In this document: in pieces, positions 8,296 to 16,014 of the stretch
Numbering within the stretch: the stretch's first letter is position 1
Layout: the number at the start of each line of letters is the position of its first letter
Assembly (NCBI GenBank): GCA_018827205.1
Contig: JAHJXZ010000038.1
Location: 1-34,499 of the forward strand
Direction of reading: 5' to 3'
Length of the DNA: 34,499 nt
DNA from: Gammaproteobacteria bacterium
GTDB lineage: Bacteria; Pseudomonadota; Gammaproteobacteria; Pseudomonadales; Pseudomonadaceae
Translations under genes and position numbers: made by a program
The notes under the pieces: model-generated
Database searches by the model: none
The model's input: only the letters and a program-made list of their open reading frames with translations
Told to the model about the DNA's origin: nothing

Positions 8296-9531
8296 TCACT
8301 GCCAGGCGTTACGGCCACGGCCCTGGTTCTTGGCCTGATACAGGCGCAGGTCGGCCTGGTGCAGCAGGCTCTCTAGGTCGTCGGGTGCACCGTGGTAAAT
8401 GCCGGCACTGAAGGATAACGGCGGTGCGCCGATGGCGTACTTCAGGGTGGCGCAGTGGCTGCGGAGCTGGTCGAGGGTGTCGCTCAAGGTCGCAGCATCC
8501 TGCTGGCTGACCATGGCGAATTCTTCGCCACCCAGACGACCAAGCAGGGCGTCGGGGAAGGTGGCGGAAAACGCGCGGGCGAAACCAATCAGTGCTGCAT
8601 CGCCGCTGGCGTGCCCGTGCTCATCATTGATGCGCTTGAAAAAATCCAGGTCAATCATTGCCACACTAAGATCGCGGCCGCCTGAGCGCGCTTGCTGAAA
8701 CAGCTGCTGGCCATGCTCATAAAACGCGCGGCGATTATTCAGACCAGTCAGCGCATCGAACTGCGCGGCTTGTTTGAGTGCGCGTAGCAGGTCGCGGCGT
8801 TCGAGGGTCGACATCACACGGCAGTTCAGCTCTTCCGGGCAGAAGGGCTTGCGCAGGAAATCATCGGCACCGTGTTTGATGAACTTGGCACTGAGTGAGC
8901 CTTTGGTGTCGGCTGACAGGCCGAGAATGATCAGCTCGTGGCGCTTCATCTTCTGACGCAGCAGTTTGACCAGATCAAAGCCGCTAAGGCCGGGCATGCT
9001 GTGGTCGACCACCAGCAAGTCGATATCCGGCTGCTCCTTGAGAATGCGCAAGGCGTCGTCACCATCGCAGGCTTCGAGAATCTGGTAGCGGTGCGGCGTC
9101 AGCACATGGCGGATGTAGTGGCGGGTGGCGTCGGAGTCCTCGGCGATGAGGATTTTCACCTCGCTGTTACTTTCCAGGCGGTGCAGCAGGCGGAAGGCGT
9201 ACTCATAGGAGTGCTGACTTTCCTTGAGTACGTAATCAACCACGCCCTTGAGCAGCATCTGGTCGCGGCGCTGCTCGTTGTAGGTGCCGCTGAGCACGAT
9301 GCAAGGCAGGTGATAACCCATCACCACGTCGACAATCTCACCGTCCTGGGCATCCGGCAGGTTGAGGTCGACGATGGCGGCGAAGAACAGCTCCGCCGAG
9401 GTTTCCAGCATCACCTGGGCTTCGCCCATAGACGCGCAGAAGATGGGCTGGAAGCCGGTCTCCTTGCGAAACAGATGCTCGAGAATTTTCAGCACCAATG
9501 GGCTGTCTTCGATCACCAGAATATTGCGCAA
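8296..9531 (-). CDS. REC-REC-GGDEF response regulator (diguanylate cyclase)
   Basis: This 411-residue protein has two receiver domains followed by GGDEF, a PleD-like layout. Receiver 1 (about 1-120) has D55 as likely phosphoacceptor (IVDLNLP) and K103. Receiver 2 (about 125-245) has the ED pair at 131-132, D176 (VVDHSMP) and K228 (RKPF). GGEEF is intact at 334-338. The position of the I-site five residues upstream reads FPDA, so the RxxD feedback site is absent. The start is a TTG at 9531, supported by AGGAG seven bases upstream. No histidine kinase gene is adjacent, so the phosphodonor is unknown. It lies 64 bases downstream of dbpA on the same strand. Confidence 0.92.
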   Translation of the reverse strand: MRNILVIEDSPLVLKILEHLFRKETGFQPIFCASMGEAQVMLETSAELFFAAIVDLNLPDAQDGEIVDVVMGYHLPCIVLSGTYNEQRRDQMLLKGVVDYVLKESQHSYEYAFRLLHRLESNSEVKILIAEDSDATRHYIRHVLTPHRYQILEACDGDDALRILKEQPDIDLLVVDHSMPGLSGFDLVKLLRQKMKRHELIILGLSADTKGSLSAKFIKHGADDFLRKPFCPEELNCRVMSTLERRDLLRALKQAAQFDALTGLNNRRAFYEHGQQLFQQARSGGRDLSVAMIDLDFFKRINDEHGHASGDAALIGFARAFSATFPDALLGRLGGEEFAMVSQQDAATLSDTLDQLRSHCATLKYAIGAPPLSFSAGIYHGAPDDLESLLHQADLRLYQAKNQGRGRNAWQ

Positions 9532-9595
9532 GGGGGGACTCCTCTGTCGCTGGCAGCGTTAGCGCGCCGTCTATTTAGCTCGTGCGATTAGGCAA

Positions 9596-10975
9596 CTATA
9601 GGGTACGAATACGCAGTGAGCGGCCCTTGATCTTGCCTTCGCTGAGGCATTTGAGCGCCTGCATGGCCACGCTGCGCTCAACGGCCACATAGGCCTGGAA
9701 GTCGAAGATAGCGATCTTGCCGACCTGCGCACCAGGGATGCCAGCCTCGCCAGTCAGGGCACCGAGAATATCGCCGGGGCGCAGTTTGTCTTTGCGTCCC
9801 GCGCCAATGCACAGGGTAATCATTGGCGGCTGCAGCGGTGCGCCACCCTGGTGTTTCAGGCTGCTCAGCGGGTGCCAATTCAGCGGAGCCCTTTGCAGGG
9901 TTTCGATGGCTTGGGCGCGATGGCCTTCGGCTGGGGCCACCAGGCTCATGGCCAGACCTTTTTCACCAGCACGACCGGTACGGCCGACGCGGTGAATGTG
10001 AATTTCCGAGTCGCGCGCCAGTTCCACGTTAATCACCATATCCAACGCATCGATATCCAGGCCGCGGGCGGCGACATCGGTGGCCACCAGTACCGACAAG
10101 CTGCGGTTGGCAAACATCGCCAGTACCTGGTCACGGTCACGTTGTTCCAGGTCACCGTTCAACGCGGCTGCCGAGATGCCTTTGGCGGTTAGGTGGTCGA
10201 CTACTTCCTGGCATTGCTGCTTGGTAAAACAGAAAGCCACACAGGATTGCGGTCGGTAGCAGTTGAGCAGTTTGACCACTGCCTCCATGCGCTCTTCCGG
10301 GGCGATCTCATAGAAGCGCTGCTCGATCTGTGTGTCGTCGTGCAGGGCGTCGGCTTTGACCTGTTGCGGGTCGCGCATAAAGGTCGCGGACAGCTGCTTG
10401 ATGCCGCTCGGGTAGGTGGCGGAGAACAGCAGAGTCTGCCGGCGGCTTGGGGTCTGGCTGATGATCTCGGCGATGCTGTCGTAGAAGCCCATGTCGAGCA
10501 TGCGGTCGGCTTCATCGAGCACCAGGGTATTGAGGCCGTCGAGTTTCAGCGTGCCTTTGCTCAGGTGCTGTTGGATACGTCCCGGGGTGCCGACGATGAT
10601 CTGCGCGCCATGCTCCAGCGAGGCAATCTGCGGGCCGAAGGGCACGCCGCCGCATAGGGTAAGAATTTTGATGTTGTCGGCAGAACGCGCCAAGCGGCGT
10701 AGTTCTTTGGCCACCTGGTCGGCCAGCTCGCGGGTCGGACAGATCACCAGTGCCTGGCAGCCAAAGTAGCGCGGGTTAAGCGGGTTTAGCAGGCCGATGC
10801 CGAAGGCGGCAGTCTTGCCGCTGCCGGTCTTGGCCTGAGCAATCAGGTCCATGCCCTTGAGCATTACCGGCAGGCTCTGCGCTTGAATCGGGGTCATCTC
10901 GCTGTAACCGAGGGACTCGAGGTTCGCCAGCATGGCGGCGGAAAGCGGCAGAGAAGAGAAAGCGGTGTTGGTCAC
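9596..10975 (-). CDS. dbpA: ATP-dependent RNA helicase DbpA
   Basis: This 459-residue DEAD-box protein shows the helicase motifs in order: Q motif (TPIQAQ, residues 28-33), Walker A AKTGSGKT (48-55), PTREL (80-84), DEAD (154-157), SAT (185-187) and HRVGRTGRAG in the second RecA-like domain. The C-terminal ~75 residues match the DbpA-type RNA-binding domain that recognises hairpin 92 of 23S rRNA. The role is late assembly of the large ribosomal subunit. The start is a GTG at 10975 with a weak AGG upstream. The gene follows priA by 86 bases, which differs from the priA-argS order of P. aeruginosa. Confidence 0.95.
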   Translation of the reverse strand: MTNTAFSSLPLSAAMLANLESLGYSEMTPIQAQSLPVMLKGMDLIAQAKTGSGKTAAFGIGLLNPLNPRYFGCQALVICPTRELADQVAKELRRLARSADNIKILTLCGGVPFGPQIASLEHGAQIIVGTPGRIQQHLSKGTLKLDGLNTLVLDEADRMLDMGFYDSIAEIISQTPSRRQTLLFSATYPSGIKQLSATFMRDPQQVKADALHDDTQIEQRFYEIAPEERMEAVVKLLNCYRPQSCVAFCFTKQQCQEVVDHLTAKGISAAALNGDLEQRDRDQVLAMFANRSLSVLVATDVAARGLDIDALDMVINVELARDSEIHIHRVGRTGRAGEKGLAMSLVAPAEGHRAQAIETLQRAPLNWHPLSSLKHQGGAPLQPPMITLCIGAGRKDKLRPGDILGALTGEAGIPGAQVGKIAIFDFQAYVAVERSVAMQALKCLSEGKIKGRSLRIRTL

Positions 10976-11005
10976 GGTACAGGCCTGCTAAACGAAATGG
11001 CGTGC

Positions 11006-11014
11006 AGTGTAACA
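11006..11014 (-). promoter_or_regulatory. Possible extended -10 promoter for dbpA
   Basis: On the minus strand the bases read TGTTACACT, an extended -10 form (TGn followed by TACACT), about 30 bases upstream of the dbpA GTG. No convincing -35 hexamer is seen at the right distance, which is tolerated with extended -10 elements. Confidence 0.35.
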
Positions 11015-11061
11015 GGCTGCGCTGCGTGGCTAGGTGCTATCAGGCGGCCGGTCTTTTGGGG

Positions 11062-13281
11062 CTAGAACAGGTCGATGGGGTCGACATCCAGCGACCAGCG
11101 CACGGCGCGGCCGCTAGGCATCTGTTCCAACGCGTGCATCCATGTGTTGAGCAGTCGGTGCAGCGGCGCGCGGGCGTTGGCCTGTACCAGCAGCTGAGCA
11201 CGATAACGGCCGGCACGGCGCTCCATCGGTGCCGGCACGGGGCCGAGCAGTTCGATGCCGCTGAGTTTCAGCTCGTCCAGCAGCAGCTCGGCTTCACTGC
11301 AGGCATTGTCGAGAAAACCTTCGGCTTGACCTGGTTTGTGTGCTTCGGCGCGCAGCAACGCTAGGTGACAGAAGGGCGGCAGGCCGGCGCCGCGGCGTTC
11401 ACTTAGGGACTGTTCGGCGAAGGCGAAGTAGCCCTGCTCAGTCAGTTGCACCAATAACGGATGGTCGGCCAGGTGACTCTGGATAATCACCTTGCCCGGC
11501 TCCTCCGCCCGCCCGGCGCGACCGGCTACCTGCACAATCAGCTGAGCCATGCGCTCGCTGGCGCGGAAGTCGGCGGAAAACAGCCCGCCATCGGCATCGA
11601 GAATCGCCACCAGCGTCACGCGCGGGAAGTGGTGGCCCTTGGCGAGCATCTGTGTGCCGACCAGGATGCACGGTTCGCCGCGCTGCACGGTATTGAACAG
11701 GGTGGTCATGGCTTCTTTGCGCGAGGTGCTGTCGCGGTCGACGCGCAATACCGGCACGTCGGGGAAGAGAATCTCCAGACGTTCTTCGGCGCGCTCGGTG
11801 CCGGCGCCGACCGGGCGCAGGTCGACGTTGTTGCACTTCGGGCAGTTGCTCGGCTGCCGCTCGACGTGGCCGCAATGGTGGCAGCGCAGCTCGCGCGAGC
11901 GTTGGTGTACGGTCATCCGCGCGTCGCAACGCGGGCATTCCGACAACCAGCCGCAGTCGTGACAGAGCAGGGTCGGGGCGAAACCTCGGCGGTTGAGGAA
12001 CACCAGCACCTGCTGGCCGGCTTGCAGGGTCTGGGCGATGGCTTGCTGCATCGGGCCGGAGATGCCGGAGTCCAGCGGTCGGCTTTTTACATCTAGGCGT
12101 AGAAAGCGCGGCTGCTTGGCCCCGCCGGCGCGTTCGCGCAGGTGCAGCATGGCGTAACGACCGCTATGGGCGTTGTGCAGGCTTTCCAGCGAGGGCGTGG
12201 CCGAGCCCAGGACAATCGGGATGTTTTCCTGATGCGCGCGCACCACGGCCAGATCGCGAGCGTGGTAGCGCAAACCTTCCTGCTGTTTATACGAGGCGTC
12301 GTGCTCTTCATCGATGATGATCAACCCGGGGCGCTGCATCGGCGTAAACAATGCCGAGCGGGTGCCGATGATGATGTCGGCCTCGCCATCACGCGCAGCC
12401 AGCCAGGCGTCCAGGCGCTCGCGGTCATTCACTGCCGAGTGCAGCAGGGCGATACGGGCGTTGAAGCGCTGCTCGAAGCGCGCCAGGGTCTGTGGCCCAA
12501 GGTTGATCTCTGGGATCAGCACCAGAGCCTGCTTGCCGGCCTCCAGGGTTTCGCGGATCAGCTGCAGGTAAACCTCGGTCTTGCCGCTGCCGGTAACGCC
12601 CGCAAGGAGAAAGGTATTGAAGCTATCGAAGCCTGAACGGATAGCTTCGGAGGCAGCGCGTTGCTCGGCATTCAGTGGCAGTTCCGGCTGCGCCAGCCAG
12701 TTGGCGTGACGCTCGCTCGGCGCATGGCGGCGCACTTCGACCTTGACCAGGCCCTTTTCCAGTAGCAGATCGAGGCTGTCCTTGTTCAGTTGCAGTTTGC
12801 TTAGCAGCGGATGGGCGACGCCATGCGGGTGCTGGGCCAGGGTTTTCAGAGCGTCACGCTGGCGCGGTGCGCGGCTCAGGCGCGGATCATCGAGCTGCGC
12901 CCCTTCAGTGATCGACCAGAAACGCTGCTGACGCGCTTCCGCCGGCTCACCCTGGCGTAGCAACACTGGCAGCGCCCAGCTGAGGGTGTCGCCGAGGCTG
13001 TGCTGGTAATACTGCGCGGTCCATAGGCACAGTTTGAACAACGCCGGCGGCAGTGGCGATTGGGCGTCAAGCAGTTGCAGGGCGGGCTTGAGCTTTTCGG
13101 CGGGTACTTCGCTGTGATCGGTCACCTCGATCAGGATGCCGATCATCTCGCGCCGACCAAATGGCACGCGCAGCCGTGCGCCTGGCTGCAAGGCGCTGCG
13201 CGGCACACCGGGAGGGGCACGGTAGTCGAACAGGCGGCGCAGCGGCGAAGGCAAGGCGAGGCGCAAAATGACGTCAGGCAC
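11062..13281 (-). CDS. priA: Primosomal protein N', replication-restart helicase PriA
   Basis: With the GTG start at 13281 the product is 739 residues, beginning MPDVILRLALPSPLRRLFDY as in Pseudomonas PriA. GGAG seven bases upstream supports this start over the longer open frame to 13317. Walker A GSGKT is at 231-235 and the DEEH box at 324-327. Eight cysteines in four CxxC-type pairs (440/443, 449/452, 467/470, 480/483) form the two zinc sites inserted in the helicase core. PriA binds stalled forks and D-loops and reloads the replicative helicase. The gene is divergent from rpmE, as in other pseudomonads. Confidence 0.97.
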   Translation of the reverse strand: MPDVILRLALPSPLRRLFDYRAPPGVPRSALQPGARLRVPFGRREMIGILIEVTDHSEVPAEKLKPALQLLDAQSPLPPALFKLCLWTAQYYQHSLGDTLSWALPVLLRQGEPAEARQQRFWSITEGAQLDDPRLSRAPRQRDALKTLAQHPHGVAHPLLSKLQLNKDSLDLLLEKGLVKVEVRRHAPSERHANWLAQPELPLNAEQRAASEAIRSGFDSFNTFLLAGVTGSGKTEVYLQLIRETLEAGKQALVLIPEINLGPQTLARFEQRFNARIALLHSAVNDRERLDAWLAARDGEADIIIGTRSALFTPMQRPGLIIIDEEHDASYKQQEGLRYHARDLAVVRAHQENIPIVLGSATPSLESLHNAHSGRYAMLHLRERAGGAKQPRFLRLDVKSRPLDSGISGPMQQAIAQTLQAGQQVLVFLNRRGFAPTLLCHDCGWLSECPRCDARMTVHQRSRELRCHHCGHVERQPSNCPKCNNVDLRPVGAGTERAEERLEILFPDVPVLRVDRDSTSRKEAMTTLFNTVQRGEPCILVGTQMLAKGHHFPRVTLVAILDADGGLFSADFRASERMAQLIVQVAGRAGRAEEPGKVIIQSHLADHPLLVQLTEQGYFAFAEQSLSERRGAGLPPFCHLALLRAEAHKPGQAEGFLDNACSEAELLLDELKLSGIELLGPVPAPMERRAGRYRAQLLVQANARAPLHRLLNTWMHALEQMPSGRAVRWSLDVDPIDLF

Positions 13282-13338
13282 GCAAAGGCTCCAGCTGGAA
13301 GGGCGCGATCTTAGCATGCAGTCAGTCGACGGCCGGCC

Positions 13339-13366
13339 TTGCGTCGCTGCGGTGCTCTGGTATTAT
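13339..13366 (+). promoter_or_regulatory. Sigma-70-type promoter for rpmE
   Basis: TTGCGT (13339-13344) and TATTAT (13361-13366) are separated by 16 bases and lie about 70 bases before the rpmE ATG. The -10 matches five of six consensus bases, while the -35 matches only its first three. Confidence 0.5.
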
Positions 13367-13436
13367 CGCCGGCCTAATTCCGTGCGGTACCTGACAATAG
13401 TGTCTGGTGGCGGCACGACAGTCCTGAGGAATCACC

Positions 13437-13652
13437 ATGAAAGCCGATATCCACCCGAACTATGTAGCCATCACCGCCACCTGCAGCTGTGGCAACGTGA
13501 TCGAAACTCGCTCCACCCTGGGCAAAGCTCTGCCTCTGGACGTGTGCAACGAGTGCCACCCGTTCTACACCGGCAAGCAGAAAATGCTGGATACCGGCGG
13601 CCGTGTTGATCGCTTCAAGCAGCGTTTCGGCATGTTCGGCGCCAAGCAGTAA
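13437..13652 (+). CDS. rpmE: 50S ribosomal protein L31, zinc-binding form
   Basis: This 71-residue protein matches L31 throughout ([10 protein letters not shown] at the start, [14 protein letters not shown] near the end). Cysteines at 16, 18, 37 and 40 make it the zinc-containing C+ type, which serves as a zinc reserve and is replaced by a C- paralogue under zinc limitation in many bacteria. TGAGGA lies six bases before the ATG. No Zur-like operator could be recognised with confidence. The ATG of the nuclease gene follows the stop by 26 bases. The likely rpmE terminator lies inside that gene. Confidence 0.97.
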   Translation: MKADIHPNYVAITATCSCGNVIETRSTLGKALPLDVCNECHPFYTGKQKMLDTGGRVDRFKQRFGMFGAKQ

Positions 13653-13678
13653 GCTTGCGCGCAGCGACGGAGACCCAC

Positions 13679-14479
13679 ATGGGTTACCCCGCGCTACTGA
13701 AAAAGGCGTCCCTTGTGGGCGCCTTTTTCGTTTTCGGCGTTTACTCCGGCGTCGCCCTGGCGTTCTGTCCGGCGCCGGACAACTTGCCCAGCGTCAAGGT
13801 GCAGCGCGTGGTGGATGGCGACACCCTACGCCTGGTCGATGGGCGTGCTGTGCGGTTGATTGGCCTCAATACTCCTGAAATGGGTCGTCAGGGCCGTTCT
13901 GTCGAGCCCCTTGCCGAGGCCGCGCGCAAACGCCTGCAAGCGCTGGTGGCTGCCAGCGATGAGCGCGTCGTGTTGCAGCTCGGCAAGCAGGCCAAGGATC
14001 ACTACGGGCGTACTCTGGCGCACGCCTATGACAACCGTGGGCGTAACCTGGAGGCACAGTTGCTCGCTGAGGGCCTGGGTTATCTGGTGGCTGTCGCGCC
14101 CAATTTGGCGCTGGTGCAGTGTCAGCAGGCTGCCGAGCGCGTTGCGCGGAAGGCGCGTGTAGGGCTCTGGCAGCGTTCACCAGTGCAAGCGCCCAAGCAG
14201 TTGAACAGCGGCGGCTTTGCCCTGCTCCAGGGCCGGGTCCAGCATGTCGAGCGCAATGGTGGTGGGCTGTGGCTGGAGATGGGCGATTCGCTGGTGCTGC
14301 ATATCGCGCCCCGTGCGTTGGGCAATTTTGATCTGCGCGCAGTCCAAGGCCTTGAAGGGCGCACGGTTGAGGCTCGCGGCTGGGTGGTCGACCGCGCCAA
14401 ACGTGGCGGTTTGCGTGCTGGACAGGCGCGCTGGATGTTGCCGTTGACCGATAAAGCCATGCTGGAGGTGCTGCCATGA
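13679..14479 (+). CDS. Exported staphylococcal-nuclease-like (SNase) protein
   Basis: The ATG at 13679 has GGAG six bases upstream and gives 266 residues. An in-frame TTG at 13655 has no such support. A signal peptide (about residues 1-29, with KK before a hydrophobic core) is followed by an SNase domain. Its signatures VVDGDTLRLVDG, VRLIGLNTPE and DHYGRTLAHAY are all present, and the catalytic arginine, glutamate and arginine of the family appear kept. It should be a secreted or periplasmic Ca-dependent nuclease. The last ~90 residues form an extra beta-rich region I cannot assign. The stop overlaps the next gene's start as ATGA, implying translational coupling with the M48 protease. A terminator-like hairpin lies within the signal-peptide codons. 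Confidence 0.88.
   Translation: MGYPALLKKASLVGAFFVFGVYSGVALAFCPAPDNLPSVKVQRVVDGDTLRLVDGRAVRLIGLNTPEMGRQGRSVEPLAEAARKRLQALVAASDERVVLQLGKQAKDHYGRTLAHAYDNRGRNLEAQLLAEGLGYLVAVAPNLALVQCQQAAERVARKARVGLWQRSPVQAPKQLNSGGFALLQGRVQHVERNGGGLWLEMGDSLVLHIAPRALGNFDLRAVQGLEGRTVEARGWVVDRAKRGGLRAGQARWMLPLTDKAMLEVLP
13699..13734 (+). terminator. Strong intrinsic terminator-like hairpin inside the nuclease signal-peptide codons
   Basis: GAAAAAGGCG (13699-13708) pairs perfectly with CGCCTTTTTC (13720-13729). CCC (13710-13712) pairs with GGG (13717-13719) across a single bulged T, and the loop is TTGT. TTTT follows at 13731-13734. It is placed as expected for the rpmE terminator, 47 bases after the rpmE stop. It encodes residues 7-17 of the nuclease precursor, so readthrough or translation must limit it for the nuclease and protease genes to be expressed from upstream. 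Confidence 0.65.
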
Positions 14480-15912
14480 TTGTGCGTGTCCTGCTATTGC
14501 TGGTACTGCTGCAACTGGCGGGTTGCGCGGTCAACCCGGCCACCGGGCGCAGTAATTTCGTGATGATGAGCGAGCAGCAAGAGCTTGACCTCGGCCGTCG
14601 CTACAACCAGCAAATCCTCAAGGAAAACCCGCGCTACGCCGATGAGAAGCTGCAGGCTTATGTGCAGCAGGTCGGTGAACGGGTGGCGAAGCACAGTCAT
14701 CGTAACCAGCTGGCCTATCAATTCACCCTGGTCGACAGCCCAGAGATCAACGCCTTTGCCTTGCCGGGCGGCTACATCTATATCCATCGCGGGCTGCTGG
14801 CTTATCTCAGCTCGGAAGCTGAACTGGCCGCCGTGCTTGGCCATGAAGTGGGTCACGTTACCGCGCGGCACAGTGTGCAGCAGCAAAGTCAGTCGACTGC
14901 CTGGGGCTTGCTCGGCCAGGCCGTGGCGATTGGTACCGGCGTGGGCGCCGCCGCCGATGTTACTGGCGTGCTGGGCAGTGCTTTTGTGCGTGGCTATGGT
15001 CGCGATATGGAACTGGAGGCCGATGGTCTCGGCGCGCAGTACCTGGCACTTAGCGGCTATGACCCGCAGGCGATGATCGAAGTGGTCAAGGTGCTGAAGA
15101 ATCAGGAAGACTTCGCCCGCGATCAAGCCGCCGCGCGCGGTGAGGCGCAACCTGCTGGCGGCTACCATGGGCTGTTCGATACCCACCCTGATAACGACAG
15201 GCGTTTGCAGCAGGTGTTGGGCCCGGCGCGGGCCTTGGCCACGAGCCAGCAAGAGATCAATCGCGAAGGCTTTCTCAAGCGTCTGGAAGGCTTGCCCTTT
15301 GGTGATTCCGCCGAAACCGGCGTGCGTCGTGGCCAGCGTTTTTACCATGGCGATCTGAACTTTACCCTGGCGTTTCCCCTGGGCTGGAGCCTGCTTAATC
15401 GTCCGGATGCGCTGATTGGTCACACTGCCGATCAGCAGGCATTTATCGCCATGACGTTGGAAGACAATCCACAAAAGCTGTCACCGGCTGAGCTGTTGCG
15501 TCAGCGCGTTGGCGGCCAGCGTCTGGTGGCTGGCGTCGAGTTGCAGCAGGCCGGCCTCAAGGGCTATAGCGCGGTAATTCCCGGCAATGCTGCCAAGCGT
15601 GTGGCGGTTATTCAGCATGGCTCACGGGTTTATCTGTTTGTGGCTGCGGTACGTGGTCGCGCCTCACTGGAAAGCCAGGATGAGCAGTTTCTCAGCGTGA
15701 TCAAAAGCTTTCGGCCGATGACCCGTGCCGAGCACCAGGAAGCGCAACCGCTGCGCCTGCATATGGTCAAGGCCAAAGCGGGGCAAACCATCGAGGCGCT
15801 GGCAAAAGGCAGTAAGCTGCCAGGTGATGCGCTGAAGACCCTGCGTCTGCTTAATAACCTCTACCCGTCAGGCCAGCCGCGTGCTGGCGACTGGTTGAAG
15901 GTCGTGCGCTAG
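14476..15912 (+). CDS. M48-family metalloprotease lipoprotein with LysM-like C-terminus
   Basis: This 478-residue protein starts with a lipoprotein signal peptide and lipobox LAGC (C17), so it should be anchored in an outer or inner membrane leaflet facing the periplasm. HEVGH at 123-127 gives two zinc ligands and the catalytic glutamate, and E181 in ELEADGLG is the expected third ligand. The layout resembles BepA/LoiP-type periplasmic proteases that handle outer-membrane protein assembly. The last ~50 residues (AGQTIEALAKGSKLPGDAL) look like a divergent LysM peptidoglycan-binding domain. GGAGGTG precedes the start, which overlaps the nuclease stop by four bases. The cleavage target is unknown. 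Confidence 0.88.
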   Translation: MIVRVLLLLVLLQLAGCAVNPATGRSNFVMMSEQQELDLGRRYNQQILKENPRYADEKLQAYVQQVGERVAKHSHRNQLAYQFTLVDSPEINAFALPGGYIYIHRGLLAYLSSEAELAAVLGHEVGHVTARHSVQQQSQSTAWGLLGQAVAIGTGVGAAADVTGVLGSAFVRGYGRDMELEADGLGAQYLALSGYDPQAMIEVVKVLKNQEDFARDQAAARGEAQPAGGYHGLFDTHPDNDRRLQQVLGPARALATSQQEINREGFLKRLEGLPFGDSAETGVRRGQRFYHGDLNFTLAFPLGWSLLNRPDALIGHTADQQAFIAMTLEDNPQKLSPAELLRQRVGGQRLVAGVELQQAGLKGYSAVIPGNAAKRVAVIQHGSRVYLFVAAVRGRASLESQDEQFLSVIKSFRPMTRAEHQEAQPLRLHMVKAKAGQTIEALAKGSKLPGDALKTLRLLNNLYPSGQPRAGDWLKVVR

Positions 15913-16014
15913 GGCCCGCGTGCCCATCCGGACTTGTCAGTCTTGTGCAGCTGTATACAACTTGCGTATCCTCGGCCGCCTGCCTGTTCAACAGCCCAAA
16001 GCGGAAATGCCAAC

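Noticed and set aside
13282..13317. Upstream extension of priA
   Set aside because: The GTG at 13281 has GGAG at good spacing and gives the family N-terminus MPDVILRLALP.
15934..15962. TTGTCA and TATACA as a maeB promoter
   Set aside because: The spacing of 14 bases is too short for a normal sigma-70 promoter, and no better pair was found.
15934..16014. Upstream extension of maeB beginning at TTG 15934
   Set aside because: The 27 extra residues are not malic-enzyme-like. The ATG at 16015 gives the expected 422-residue protein.
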